From the IMG/VR virus record IMGVR_UViG_3300022927_000138, positions 1 through 22,215 of that record: a stretch of DNA of 22,215 bases, one strand, 5' to 3'. Numbering within the stretch: the stretch's first letter is position 1; each line of letters begins with the position of its first letter. Of the stretch, positions 12,376 through 19,264 are shown piece after piece. The notes beneath the pieces are model-generated. The model had not been told where the DNA came from. It saw nothing but the letters and a program-made list of their open reading frames with translations, and made no database searches. The translations under genes were made by a program, and so were the position numbers. This DNA comes from a virus.

Positions 12376-12399
12376 AAACCCCTGTAAAAACAGGGGTTT
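12376..12399 (-). terminator. Rho-independent terminator T2 (structurally bidirectional)
   Basis: CCCCTGT (12379-12385) and ACAGGGG (12390-12396) pair around AAAA, extended by AAA/TTT. Minus-strand RNA meets a T-run (12378-12371) after the stem; the plus strand also has a T-run at 12404-12411, so it could stop both directions. It ends the P-loop kinase gene unit. Confidence 0.85.
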
Positions 12400-12418
12400 A
12401 TAATTTTTTTTGAAAAAT

Positions 12419-13084
12419 TTACCGTTTTTTCTTAGCGAGCTCTTGCGAAATCCAGTTTTTTGCAATGTGATTCGTTACTTTTTTCCTAACCAGCATTGCG
12501 ATTCGCTTCCACACCTTATTAAACACATCTTCACCAGCATCATTATTATCTACAACAATCATACTTGATGCACCAAAAAGTCTTTGAAACTTACCGATAT
12601 TCTGTTGAACGCCGTTCCACATTTGTGTAACTTGATCTTCTGGAAGTGTGCGAGAACGCATTCTATTACGTTCTTGTGCAGTTTCCAGTGATGTGTTCAC
12701 AAAAATCATGTAACATTCATATCCAAGATTCTTGAGGCCTGCGACTTGTTTTGCAATCTTATCATAGTCTTTACCAGTACCATCAATGATAAGTCCAAGT
12801 CTACCTTGCAAGAAATTACCTTGCATGACTTTAGTTGTTGATTTCGCACGAACTCTAATTGCTTGACCTTCATCTGAAAAAATATCTTCTGGTGTAGGTT
12901 CTAGTCCAGCGTCTTTCAACATCTTCTCATAGATATCATCACTGTTGACAATTTTCATACCTAGTCCACCAGTTGTTTTACGAACAACGTAAGACTTACC
13001 AGAGCCGGGCCCGCCTGCTAGAAAAATTGCTTTAAATATATTGGGGTCATAAACCCCCTCTTGCAGTTCCGTAAATGTTTTCAT
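12419..13084 (-). CDS. P-loop kinase (zeta-toxin/polynucleotide-kinase-like)
   Basis: A 221-aa protein with Walker A at 24-31 (FLAGGPGSGKSY). KIVNSDDIYEKML supplies the acidic pair that in zeta/polynucleotide kinases contacts the substrate, LGLIIDGTGKDYDKI is a Walker-B-like strand, and TAQERNRMRSRTLPED is an Arg-rich lid. It probably phosphorylates a nucleotide, nucleic-acid end or sugar nucleotide; the substrate cannot be read from the sequence. AGGA precedes the ATG. Its N-terminus overlaps the 60-aa gene by 38 bases, and a strong terminator follows the stop. Confidence 0.75.
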   Translation of the reverse strand: MKTFTELQEGVYDPNIFKAIFLAGGPGSGKSYVVRKTTGGLGMKIVNSDDIYEKMLKDAGLEPTPEDIFSDEGQAIRVRAKSTTKVMQGNFLQGRLGLIIDGTGKDYDKIAKQVAGLKNLGYECYMIFVNTSLETAQERNRMRSRTLPEDQVTQMWNGVQQNIGKFQRLFGASSMIVVDNNDAGEDVFNKVWKRIAMLVRKKVTNHIAKNWISQELAKKKR

Positions 13085-13229
13085 CCTTAAATCCTAACAA
13101 CTCCATAGTTCGTTCTTTATACATTTTCTCATAGTATTTAGTCTCCTCATCTTTTACAACCTCTACTCTTCTTGTAATCTGTTTTTGAAAAGTCATTTTT
13201 TGAAGTCTGTTTTTGAGTTTGGAAGTCAT
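13047..13229 (-). CDS. Small basic hypothetical protein (60 aa)
   Basis: The protein starts MTSKLKNRLQKMTFQKQITR, so the N-terminal third is strongly basic, followed by a charged helix (EETKYYEKMYKERTMELLGF). GAGG lies about six bases before the ATG at 13229. It overlaps the kinase gene by 38 bases and was probably co-transcribed with it. No family is recognised. It lies at the border between the structural block and the accessory region. Confidence 0.58.
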   Translation of the reverse strand: MTSKLKNRLQKMTFQKQITRRVEVVKDEETKYYEKMYKERTMELLGFKDENIYGTARGGL

Positions 13230-13292
13230 GTCTTACCTCGTTAAGTTAAATGGTTAAATCATAACAAATGAGTTGTTTTTTATGGCCCCCCT

Positions 13293-14726
13293 TTAGAATA
13301 ATACCTCGCCAGGGTCTGATTCACCAGTTGGGATAATTTCATCCACTGAACTGCCTCCATCTGTACATAGTACACCCTGTATCGGATATCTGGTTTGTAC
13401 TGTATCTCTTACACAATCCATAAGAATTTCATGTTTATGCAACCCCTGCCCCCTTGTGAAAGAGTGATGAAGTTTAGATACAAGATATTTACCTGTCAAT
13501 TGTAGATCATTTTCACCGTTGATTTTGTCTTTAATGATAACACCAATCAAATCACCGGCTTGTAATGCAGTATTGCCAGGCACTTTAAGTCTTAAAGAAA
13601 CAGCAGAGTTCAAAGAAGAAAAACGAGACTTTCTTCTCTGCAACCATTTGTCTGTTCCCATGTAATCGTGAGCATCTGTATAGGCGGGATTTAACAATCC
13701 GCCGGGCGTATCTCTATCAATCATTTGCAAATACAAAACTGAATCTGGATACTCAGAAATCTTTTTATTATAATCATCAATTAGTTCTGATGCAGCAGGC
13801 CCTTTTTCTGAACCGTATCTATTAAATTTGTCTACATGAACATCTTTGTCGAAATCTTTTAGATAGTCATATTCAAATTCTTTATAATCTTTATTGAAAA
13901 CATCCAGAAGAAATAGTTTTGAACCGTACATACCAGAACGTCTACTTGCTAGGGTGTTTGTTGTTGAAACAACATCATAGTCTAAAATATTCTGTAACAA
14001 CAAGTCAGGCCTGTTTCTCACAACATCTTCGTTTGGTGTAAGTTCTCTAAAAATAAATCTGGGATTTTTCCTATCCATCATACTATCAATCGTTCTAAAG
14101 AAATATCCCTTTACAGTTTCATAGAATAGAAATGTAGGTGCATAGTCATACTCTTTAGAAGTACAACGTCTAGCGATTGAGTTGATAAATTGAAATGGTC
14201 TAATGTTTGGTGCGATTAGTTTGAAGTTATTGGTTGTCTCTTCATAATAAAATTCTTTTTTAGAATTTAATAGTTCATCGTCACGCAACATGTTTAGAAT
14301 AATGTCTTTTGCTGGTTCACCTTTGTATGACTTTACAACTCTGATAGAATTGTTTCTTACAAGTTCAGCTGTAGTAAATGATAGACTGAATGCATCAGTG
14401 TTATCATTGATACCAATTTTACTGTTTATCTTATAAATGTAAAGGGGTTGGTCACTGAAGTTGATAATTCTAGTTCTATCATCAGTGTCATCAACATTTG
14501 GTGTTGCAAGTTTTAGTTTGAGTTTTTCTTGTCCACAAATACGAGCATTACCCAAAATATCATTTGTGTCTACAAATGATATATCACCAGAAATAGAGTT
14601 TTGAAATATATCTTCGTATATATCAATTGACGCAACAAGGTCGATTAAATTTAATTCTAAACCACCAACCGTACACAGTTTGCATTCTTCAATAATATAC
14701 TCACCGGCATATTGAATTTCAGACAT
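13293..14726 (-). CDS. Baseplate hub protein, T4 gp27-like
   Basis: A 477-aa protein. The N-terminus LIDLVASIDIYEDIFQNSIS, followed by GDISFVDT and GQEKLKLKL, is the strand set typical of gp27/late-gene-D-type hub proteins, in which a 'bias/edge' domain opens the tube. The C-terminal half has SLRLKVPGNTALQAGDLIGV and YLVSKLHHSF with HKHEILMDCVRD, the second tube-like domain. The hub forms the trimeric base of the tail tube and holds the central spike. It is longer than T4 gp27 (about 390). Stop-start spacing to gp53 is two bases, confirming a baseplate operon. No cysteine-rich or lysozyme part is present. Confidence 0.75.
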   Translation of the reverse strand: MSEIQYAGEYIIEECKLCTVGGLELNLIDLVASIDIYEDIFQNSISGDISFVDTNDILGNARICGQEKLKLKLATPNVDDTDDRTRIINFSDQPLYIYKINSKIGINDNTDAFSLSFTTAELVRNNSIRVVKSYKGEPAKDIILNMLRDDELLNSKKEFYYEETTNNFKLIAPNIRPFQFINSIARRCTSKEYDYAPTFLFYETVKGYFFRTIDSMMDRKNPRFIFRELTPNEDVVRNRPDLLLQNILDYDVVSTTNTLASRRSGMYGSKLFLLDVFNKDYKEFEYDYLKDFDKDVHVDKFNRYGSEKGPAASELIDDYNKKISEYPDSVLYLQMIDRDTPGGLLNPAYTDAHDYMGTDKWLQRRKSRFSSLNSAVSLRLKVPGNTALQAGDLIGVIIKDKINGENDLQLTGKYLVSKLHHSFTRGQGLHKHEILMDCVRDTVQTRYPIQGVLCTDGGSSVDEIIPTGESDPGEVLF

Positions 14727-14728
14727 TA

Positions 14729-15259
14729 TTAATTACCACGCAATCTAGATTTTAATTCCTGTTTGATTTGTCCAACAAATTCTGGTTTTACTAATCTGAT
14801 TTTTCTTTTTTGTTCTTGCAATAATTCTTCATATTCATAATTTGTTATAGTAACAGCACCTACTGGAATTGTGTTTGCGGCATCGTTTGGTATTTCAATA
14901 ACTTTTGTGGTATCACCAGATGTTTGACTAAACTCGTAATGGTGTGTTGCGTTTACGTTAGAATATTTACCATGAACATAATCTTCAAATTGTGCAACTG
15001 ACATTGGCCAATCTTCATACCTGTCTGTTATGTTATTTGCTAGTAAAACAATCCAATGCAATAGAGGATCACCATAAAATTCATTTGCAATATACTCTGG
15101 GGTTTCACCATCTTTTACATCATAGTAATCAAATACAATATTATTTTTTTTCGCAAGGTCAGTGAACCTAACTCTTTTTGTAATATCAGAGAGAAGAACT
15201 AAATCTCCATCACCATGAAAATCCACTGCAACTTTAGGAAAACTTTTGAAGTATGACAT
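14729..15259 (-). CDS. 53: Baseplate wedge subunit gp53
   Basis: A 176-aa protein matching T4 gp53 in size and pattern. It begins SYFKSFPKVAVDF, has the early-strand VLLSDITKRVRF, and a LysM-like core at about 45-86: YYDVKDGETPEYIANEFYGD, then HWIVLLANNITDRYEDWPM. gp53 clamps neighbouring wedge subunits together in the baseplate. The C-terminal Lys/Arg-rich helix (residues 140-176) also fits. It lies between the gp48-like gene and the hub gene with two-base gaps, so the three are a single late unit. Confidence 0.85.
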   Translation of the reverse strand: MSYFKSFPKVAVDFHGDGDLVLLSDITKRVRFTDLAKKNNIVFDYYDVKDGETPEYIANEFYGDPLLHWIVLLANNITDRYEDWPMSVAQFEDYVHGKYSNVNATHHYEFSQTSGDTTKVIEIPNDAANTIPVGAVTITNYEYEELLQEQKRKIRLVKPEFVGQIKQELKSRLRGN

Positions 15260-15261
15260 AA

Positions 15262-16128
15262 TTAGTACCCTTCTCTAACTTTTTCTTTAGTGATAAGGTC
15301 AAGTTCTTTAAATTGAAGTGTAAGTTCTGTTTCTACTGGTTGATGGTCTTTAAAAAACTGAGGGCGATCTCCACCAAATTTTACATTGACAGATTCTAAA
15401 GCGCACTCACCAATTCTATGTAGATGAATGCCTGGTTTATATGAAATATTAAATGTTGATGGAACAATCATTGTTCGACCTTCTACACCAATACCCCCTG
15501 ATTTTTCAAATTTTGGCATAGAGTGATATCTAAACATTGTTACAATTTCTTCAACATCAGCAGCTTCAGCTGCTGTCTTTGGTAACATTTTAAATGTAAA
15601 AGAAAATGATCGTCTATCAATACCCTCAAACTTCATTTCAGTTCTGTTATTTTTAATGGTTCCTGAGATAATGTCTGTTGCAGCGGCTGTGCCAGGAGCA
15701 ATAGTACTATCCAACACACCCTTAGCCATACCCTCTGCACCATCACCAACAGCGTTAAGTGCTCCAAGGGCATCAAAACCACTTGATCCCAATGCTTTTG
15801 CAGAACCAAGCGCTGCAGCAACTGCAAACCCTATTTCTGCTTCACCATAGTTTGCTTTATGTGAAACTTCTAATGATGCAGGCATATAAAGACAAATGGA
15901 TGTTCCAAGCTTTCTTGTTGGCGGTCGTGGAACAGACACAGTACTAAATTCCGAACTTCTTCCAGCAGGAGCTGTAGAGTACGCTGTGCCACTAAAATCT
16001 ATCTTTGATTTTTCTTGGACATTGATTTGGAACATCACATAGTAATTTGCTGCATCAGCAGATACATCTGAAGGGTACTTCAGGAATGGTTTACCTGTGT
16101 CTGATCCCAAGTTTGTTACATTTGCCAT
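15262..16128 (-). CDS. 48: Baseplate tail-tube cap protein, gp48-like
   Basis: A 288-aa protein, the first of the minus-strand baseplate unit. Near the N-terminus it reads KPFLKYPSDV, followed by YYVMFQINVQE; the middle is a low-complexity Ala/Gly stretch (about 95-160); and the C-terminal domain has EIVTMFRYHSMPKF, VPSTFNISYKPG and FGGDRPQFFKDHQPVETELT. This layout matches the tail-tube initiator/cap proteins of T4-like marine phages (gp48; gp54 is the alternative). It caps the hub and nucleates the tail tube. A T4 late box lies 27 bases upstream. Confidence 0.72.
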   Translation of the reverse strand: MANVTNLGSDTGKPFLKYPSDVSADAANYYVMFQINVQEKSKIDFSGTAYSTAPAGRSSEFSTVSVPRPPTRKLGTSICLYMPASLEVSHKANYGEAEIGFAVAAALGSAKALGSSGFDALGALNAVGDGAEGMAKGVLDSTIAPGTAAATDIISGTIKNNRTEMKFEGIDRRSFSFTFKMLPKTAAEAADVEEIVTMFRYHSMPKFEKSGGIGVEGRTMIVPSTFNISYKPGIHLHRIGECALESVNVKFGGDRPQFFKDHQPVETELTLQFKELDLITKEKVREGY

Positions 16129-16154
16129 CTAAATAGTCCTATACATTGTGAAAG

Positions 16155-16162
16155 TATTTATA
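16155..16162 (-). promoter_or_regulatory. T4-type late promoter TATAAATA (leftward)
   Basis: An exact TATAAATA on the minus strand lies 27 bases before the gp48-like start. Sigma-gp55-type late promoters need only this element; RNA would start at about 16148, leaving a short leader with TAGGA as ribosome-binding site. It sits in the 39-base space between the divergent gp48-like and gp4 genes. Confidence 0.65.
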
Positions 16163-16167
16163 TAGAC

Positions 16168-16599
16168 ATGGCATACAGAGGTAGATATATTCCATCAAAA
16201 CCACGAAAATACAAAGGCGATCCATCAAATATTATTTATCGCAGTTTGTGGGAGCGTAAGTTTATGGTTTATTGTGATAGAAATGACGCTATCCTAGAGT
16301 GGGGTAGTGAAGAAATTATTATACCTTATATATCTCCTCTAGATGGTAGGAGACACCGTTACTTCCCTGATTTTTATGTTAAGGTGAAACAACAAGACGG
16401 TTCTATAAAAAAAATGTTGATTGAGGTTAAACCCAAAGCACAATGTGGCCCCCCTAAACAACCCAAACGTAAAACACCAAGATTTGTTCAAGAAGTCCGT
16501 ACATGGGGTGTGAACAAAGCAAAGTGGGAAGCTGCTATAGAATGGTGTAATGATAGAAAGATGGAATTTAAAATTCTCACTGAGGATCATCTTGGGTAA
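16168..16599 (+). CDS. 4: Head completion protein gp4 (gp50)
   Basis: A 143-aa protein that I recognise as the T4 gp4 head-completion family. NIIYRSLWERKFMVYCD, then WGSEEIIIPYISP, YFPDFYV at about 65-71 and MLIEVKPK at 83-90 give a PD-(D/E)xK nuclease core (D68, E86, K88). It works at the filled head's neck before tail joining. The usual length is 140-150 residues. No clear ribosome-binding site is present. It starts the rightward late block, back to back with the gp48-like gene. Confidence 0.88.
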   Translation: MAYRGRYIPSKPRKYKGDPSNIIYRSLWERKFMVYCDRNDAILEWGSEEIIIPYISPLDGRRHRYFPDFYVKVKQQDGSIKKMLIEVKPKAQCGPPKQPKRKTPRFVQEVRTWGVNKAKWEAAIEWCNDRKMEFKILTEDHLG

Positions 16600-16603
16600 A
16601 TCG

Positions 16604-16611
16604 TATAAATA
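16604..16611 (+). promoter_or_regulatory. TATAAATA late-type box directly before the 188-aa gene
   Basis: An exact TATAAATA lies only five bases before the ATG at 16617. If used, RNA would start at or near the first codon, giving a leaderless message. It may be a chance match in AT-rich DNA, but it falls precisely in the 17-base intergenic space. Confidence 0.4.
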
Positions 16612-16616
16612 GAAGT

Positions 16617-17183
16617 ATGACATACTTTGATGATATACTAGAAAAAACTGGCGGCAAAGAACGCAGCGTTAGATGGTTTCGTGAGAAAGTTAAAGAACTT
16701 GGAACACCACCATCTCGTCAACTCATTTCTGAGGGGATTGTGACTGGCCGTCCAAGTTTTGGTCGAATGAATTTCTTTTACTACGATCCAAAACATAAAT
16801 TTGAATTACCATACTATGATAGGTTTCCATTGGTTATGCCAATTGAAGAGTACAGAGATGGGTTCTTAGGATTAAATTTTCACTACCTATCTATACCTAT
16901 GAGATTAAAACTGTTGAACATAATTACAGAGTATGCATCAAATGATAGGATGGATGACACTACGAGAATCCGACTTACATGGAACAGAATTAAAAGAAAC
17001 CCTATGGTCAAACCAACAGTAAAAAGATATTTGGCAGATCATGTCAAAACACCATTCCGTAGAATTGATGCAGACGAAATGATGGTTGCAGTATTGTTAC
17101 CTGTTCAGAAATTTGTTAAAGCAACTGAAAACAAAGTTTATGCAGATTCTAGAAGAATGATAAACACAAGGAGGCCTGTATAA
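16617..17183 (+). CDS. Conserved T4-like phage protein (188 aa), probable virion/tail assembly role
   Basis: Pattern: ERSVRWFREKVKELGTPPSR at the N-terminus, GRMNFFYYDPKHKFELPYYD, then YDRFPLVMPIEEYRDGFLGL and NFHYLSIPMRLKLL. I recognise this Y-x-D-R-F-P-L-x-x-P block from proteins of many T4-like and related phages, usually in the structural region and without an agreed role. The highly basic C-terminus (SRRMINTRRPV) could bind DNA or the virion interior. Its last base overlaps the next ATG (TAATG), so it is coupled to the tail-tube-fold gene. Confidence 0.7.
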   Translation: MTYFDDILEKTGGKERSVRWFREKVKELGTPPSRQLISEGIVTGRPSFGRMNFFYYDPKHKFELPYYDRFPLVMPIEEYRDGFLGLNFHYLSIPMRLKLLNIITEYASNDRMDDTTRIRLTWNRIKRNPMVKPTVKRYLADHVKTPFRRIDADEMMVAVLLPVQKFVKATENKVYADSRRMINTRRPV

Positions 17184-17965
17184 TGGCAGCTTTAGACGAA
17201 TTCATCAGCAGTTTTAGTAAGTATGGTGGGCCTGCACTTTTAAACAGATTTGAAGTTGTTATCATAGCACCAGCAGAAGCGGTTCCAAGTTATGATGACG
17301 ATAGACATGTTTCATTTAGAGTTGAAACTGTAACAATGCCTGGCAGAAACATCAGAACTGTTACGAATGAAAATATCTATGGGCCAACACATGAGATGGC
17401 ACAAGGTTTGACATATGCTGAAGATGTGTCTATGACTTTCTTTTTATCAGCAGAACACTTTGAAAGAAATTATTTTATGATGTGGATGGATTATATCTAT
17501 AAACCAAACACTTTTGATTTGGAATATTATCAAGCATATCATCGTCCTATAAACATATACCAATTAGGTAAAAATGGAAAAAGACTGTCTGGTGTTCGAT
17601 TGAATCAAGCATTTCCAAAAACATTAGGCCCCATTGAGTTTTCTCAATCATCCTCAGATTTGGGTAGACAAGAAGTTTCTTTTGCATTTAAGGACATAAC
17701 ATTCTTAGATGCAAATGGAAGGTCTATTTCAAATCCAGACAGAAGAGCTGGTAGTTATAGCAGAGAACAAATTTATCCAGTTTCAGAAACACCCGCCTTG
17801 GATAGAACATCTAGTATTGATGCTTTTAGGAGACTTCAAAATATAAATGCTGCACCCATTGAGCAGTCTATTCGTACAGCTGGGTACACACCAGATAGAT
17901 TTACCACTGTAGAAGAAAGACGAAACTTTCCAAATGCAGATGTTGATGAATTCGGGCCAGTATAA
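17183..17965 (+). CDS. Tail-tube-fold protein (gp19/gp54-like)
   Basis: A 260-aa protein whose first 190 residues follow the tail-tube plan: LLNRFEVVIIAP, FRVETVTMPGRNIRTVTNEN, VSMTFFLSAEHFERNYFMMW with MDYIY, LEYYQAYHRPINIYQL, then FPKTLGPIEFSQSSSDLGRQ and EVSFAFKDI. T4 gp19 (tube) and gp54 (baseplate tube initiator) share this fold. Its place beside gp26 and away from a sheath gene favours a baseplate/tube-initiator role over the main tube subunit. The last 70 residues are polar and disordered-looking. Ends 31 bases before gp26. Confidence 0.7.
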   Translation: MAALDEFISSFSKYGGPALLNRFEVVIIAPAEAVPSYDDDRHVSFRVETVTMPGRNIRTVTNENIYGPTHEMAQGLTYAEDVSMTFFLSAEHFERNYFMMWMDYIYKPNTFDLEYYQAYHRPINIYQLGKNGKRLSGVRLNQAFPKTLGPIEFSQSSSDLGRQEVSFAFKDITFLDANGRSISNPDRRAGSYSREQIYPVSETPALDRTSSIDAFRRLQNINAAPIEQSIRTAGYTPDRFTTVEERRNFPNADVDEFGPV

Positions 17966-17996
17966 TAATTACATAATGCACTATAGGAGATAAATT

Positions 17997-18698
17997 ATGG
18001 CATTACCAAAACTCGCTTCGGCGAAATATGAGTTGACGCTCCCTTCAACTGGACAAAAAGTTGAATACCGTCCATTCCTTGTAAAAGAGGAAAAGGCACT
18101 GATGCTTGCACAACAAGCAGGCACACAGGCAGATATGATAAGAGCAGTACAGGACATTGTAGAGTCTTGTACATTTGACACTCTTAAGCCAAAAGAACTG
18201 CCAATTTTTGATATTGAGTATGTTTTTATTCAGTTGCGTGCCAAGTCAGTTGGTGAGAAAACAGAGGTAACTATCACTTGTCCAGATGACAAGGAGACAA
18301 AAGCCTCTTTGGAAATTAATCTATCAGAAATTGAATGTGTTCGTGAAGTTGGACACGATACAAAGATTAAATTGACTGATACTATTGGAATAATCATGGA
18401 TTATCCAAAGATTGATATGATGGCACAACTAGATACAGAAAATGAAACAGTTGCTACATTTGAAGTAATTAAAAATTGCATCAGTCAAATTTATGATTCA
18501 GAAAACGTATATGTTAGAAATGACATGGAAGATAAAGAGCTAGATGAGTTCATTGAGTCTATGACACATGAACAGTTTGAAAAAGTAAACCAGTTCTTTG
18601 CATCTATGCCAAGAGTTAAAAAATCTGTTAAAGTTAAAAACCCCAAAACTGGTGTTGAGAGTGAAGTTGTTCTACAGGGAATGTCTGATTTTTTTTAA
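17997..18698 (+). CDS. 26: Baseplate hub/tail-assembly protein gp26 (chaperone G-like)
   Basis: A 233-aa protein of the T4 gp26 baseplate family. It shows ELTLPSTGQKVEYRPFLVKE followed by EKALMLAQQAG, the EYVFIQLRAKSVGEKTEVTI strand pair, then TITCPDD, and a C-terminal MTHEQFEKVNQFFASMP helix with a KSVKVKNPKTG hairpin. AGGAG stands before the ATG. The last codons, GAT TTT TTT TAA, contain an eight-T run that forms a slippery site, so a part of the product is predicted to continue in the -1 frame into the gp51-like part (298 residues in total). gp26 here would be the short (G-like) tail chaperone and the fusion the long (GT-like) one. Confidence 0.85.
   Translation: MALPKLASAKYELTLPSTGQKVEYRPFLVKEEKALMLAQQAGTQADMIRAVQDIVESCTFDTLKPKELPIFDIEYVFIQLRAKSVGEKTEVTITCPDDKETKASLEINLSEIECVREVGHDTKIKLTDTIGIIMDYPKIDMMAQLDTENETVATFEVIKNCISQIYDSENVYVRNDMEDKELDEFIESMTHEQFEKVNQFFASMPRVKKSVKVKNPKTGVESEVVLQGMSDFF
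18689..18695 (+). promoter_or_regulatory. Slippery heptamer for -1 frameshifting
   Basis: T TTT TTT in the gp26 frame (TTT at 18690-18692 and 18693-18695) with the UAA stop immediately after. Both tRNA-Phe can re-pair perfectly after a one-base backward slip. The next base, T18696, makes a run of eight. Confidence 0.75.
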
Positions 18699-18892
18699 TA
18701 GCCCTTTCCCACAATAGTTTGGAAAATTATTACCGAATGAATTTCCAACTGATGCAACATCACAAATACTCCTTAACAGAAATAGAGAATTTGATACCGT
18801 GGGAAAGGGAAGTTTATGTTTCTCTACTCCTACAACATTTAGAGGATGAGAGAACAAGACAGAGACAGCAAGCAGCTGATAGAAAGAGATAA
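18695..18892 (+). CDS. 51: gp51-like reading frame, -1 extension of gp26 (chaperone T-like)
   Basis: The -1 frame is open from the slippery site to TAA at 18890-18892, 65 codons: LIALSHNSLENYYRMNFQLM, then QHHKYSLTEIENLIPWEREV and a charged helical tail (EDERTRQRQQAADRKR). The S-L-x-E-I-E-x-x-I-P-W-E-R-E-x-Y motif marks the gp51/tail-chaperone C-terminal partner. An ATG at 18737 would give a 51-aa stand-alone protein, but no ribosome-binding site precedes it and coding-like sequence (NSLENYYR) continues upstream of it, so expression as a gp26 fusion is favoured. The fusion probably assists loading of the tape measure during tail assembly. Confidence 0.72.
   Translation, partial: LIALSHNSLENYYRMNFQLMQHHKYSLTEIENLIPWEREVYVSLLLQHLEDERTRQRQQAADRKR
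18702..18809 (+). promoter_or_regulatory. Long-loop 11-bp stem downstream of the slippery site
   Basis: CCCTTTCCCAC (18702-18712) and GTGGGAAAGGG (18799-18809) are perfectly complementary over 11 bp, closing an 86-base loop. The first arm begins six bases after the slippery heptamer, the spacing expected for a stimulator of -1 frameshifting. The second arm encodes part of the conserved PWERE motif. Confidence 0.65.
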
Positions 18893-18910
18893 ATAAGTTA
18901 AGGAGAGACT

Positions 18911-19255
18911 ATGGCTGAGGAAGAGAAAAAGACTGTTACCGTTGACGCAGCGGTAGCAAAGCGAGATTTGAATGGAGATGGACACATCTCTCAAGAAGAA
19001 TATGAGATGAATATGGAATTTAGAAGAAAAGAACTAGAGGATGCAGATGCTCGTAGAGATGCAATGCGTCAAATGGCATGGTTCTCTTTATTTGGTATGT
19101 TACTATATCCCTTTGCTGTTGTCCTTGCAGTTTGGGTTGAATTAGATCAAGCATCAAAAATACTTGGTGACATGGCCGCAACATATTTTGTTTCAGTTGC
19201 TGCAATCGTTATGGGTTTCTTTGGTGCAAACGCTTATGCAGATAAAAAGAAATAG
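18911..19255 (+). CDS. EF-hand protein with two membrane helices
   Basis: A 114-aa protein. Residues 19-30 are a textbook EF-hand calcium loop (DLNGDGHISQEE: D, N, D at positions 1, 3, 5, Ile at 8, Glu at 12). A charged helix (34-54) and two hydrophobic helices (about 56-76 and 88-108) follow, with a basic end (DKKK). It is therefore likely a membrane protein with a cytoplasmic calcium-binding head. AAGGAGAG gives a strong ribosome-binding site. It sits between the tail chaperone and tape-measure genes. A holin-like or tail-tip membrane role is possible but not shown by sequence. Confidence 0.72.
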   Translation: MAEEEKKTVTVDAAVAKRDLNGDGHISQEEYEMNMEFRRKELEDADARRDAMRQMAWFSLFGMLLYPFAVVLAVWVELDQASKILGDMAATYFVSVAAIVMGFFGANAYADKKK

Positions 19256-19264
19256 GTAATTTAA

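Noticed and set aside
18737-18892. gp51-like protein started independently at the ATG at 18737
   Set aside because: No Shine-Dalgarno sequence upstream, and protein-like sequence continues upstream in the same frame to the slippery site; the fusion explanation fits better.
18888-18895. GATAAATA as a late promoter for the EF-hand gene
   Set aside because: One mismatch to TATAAATA, and RNA would start inside the ribosome-binding site.
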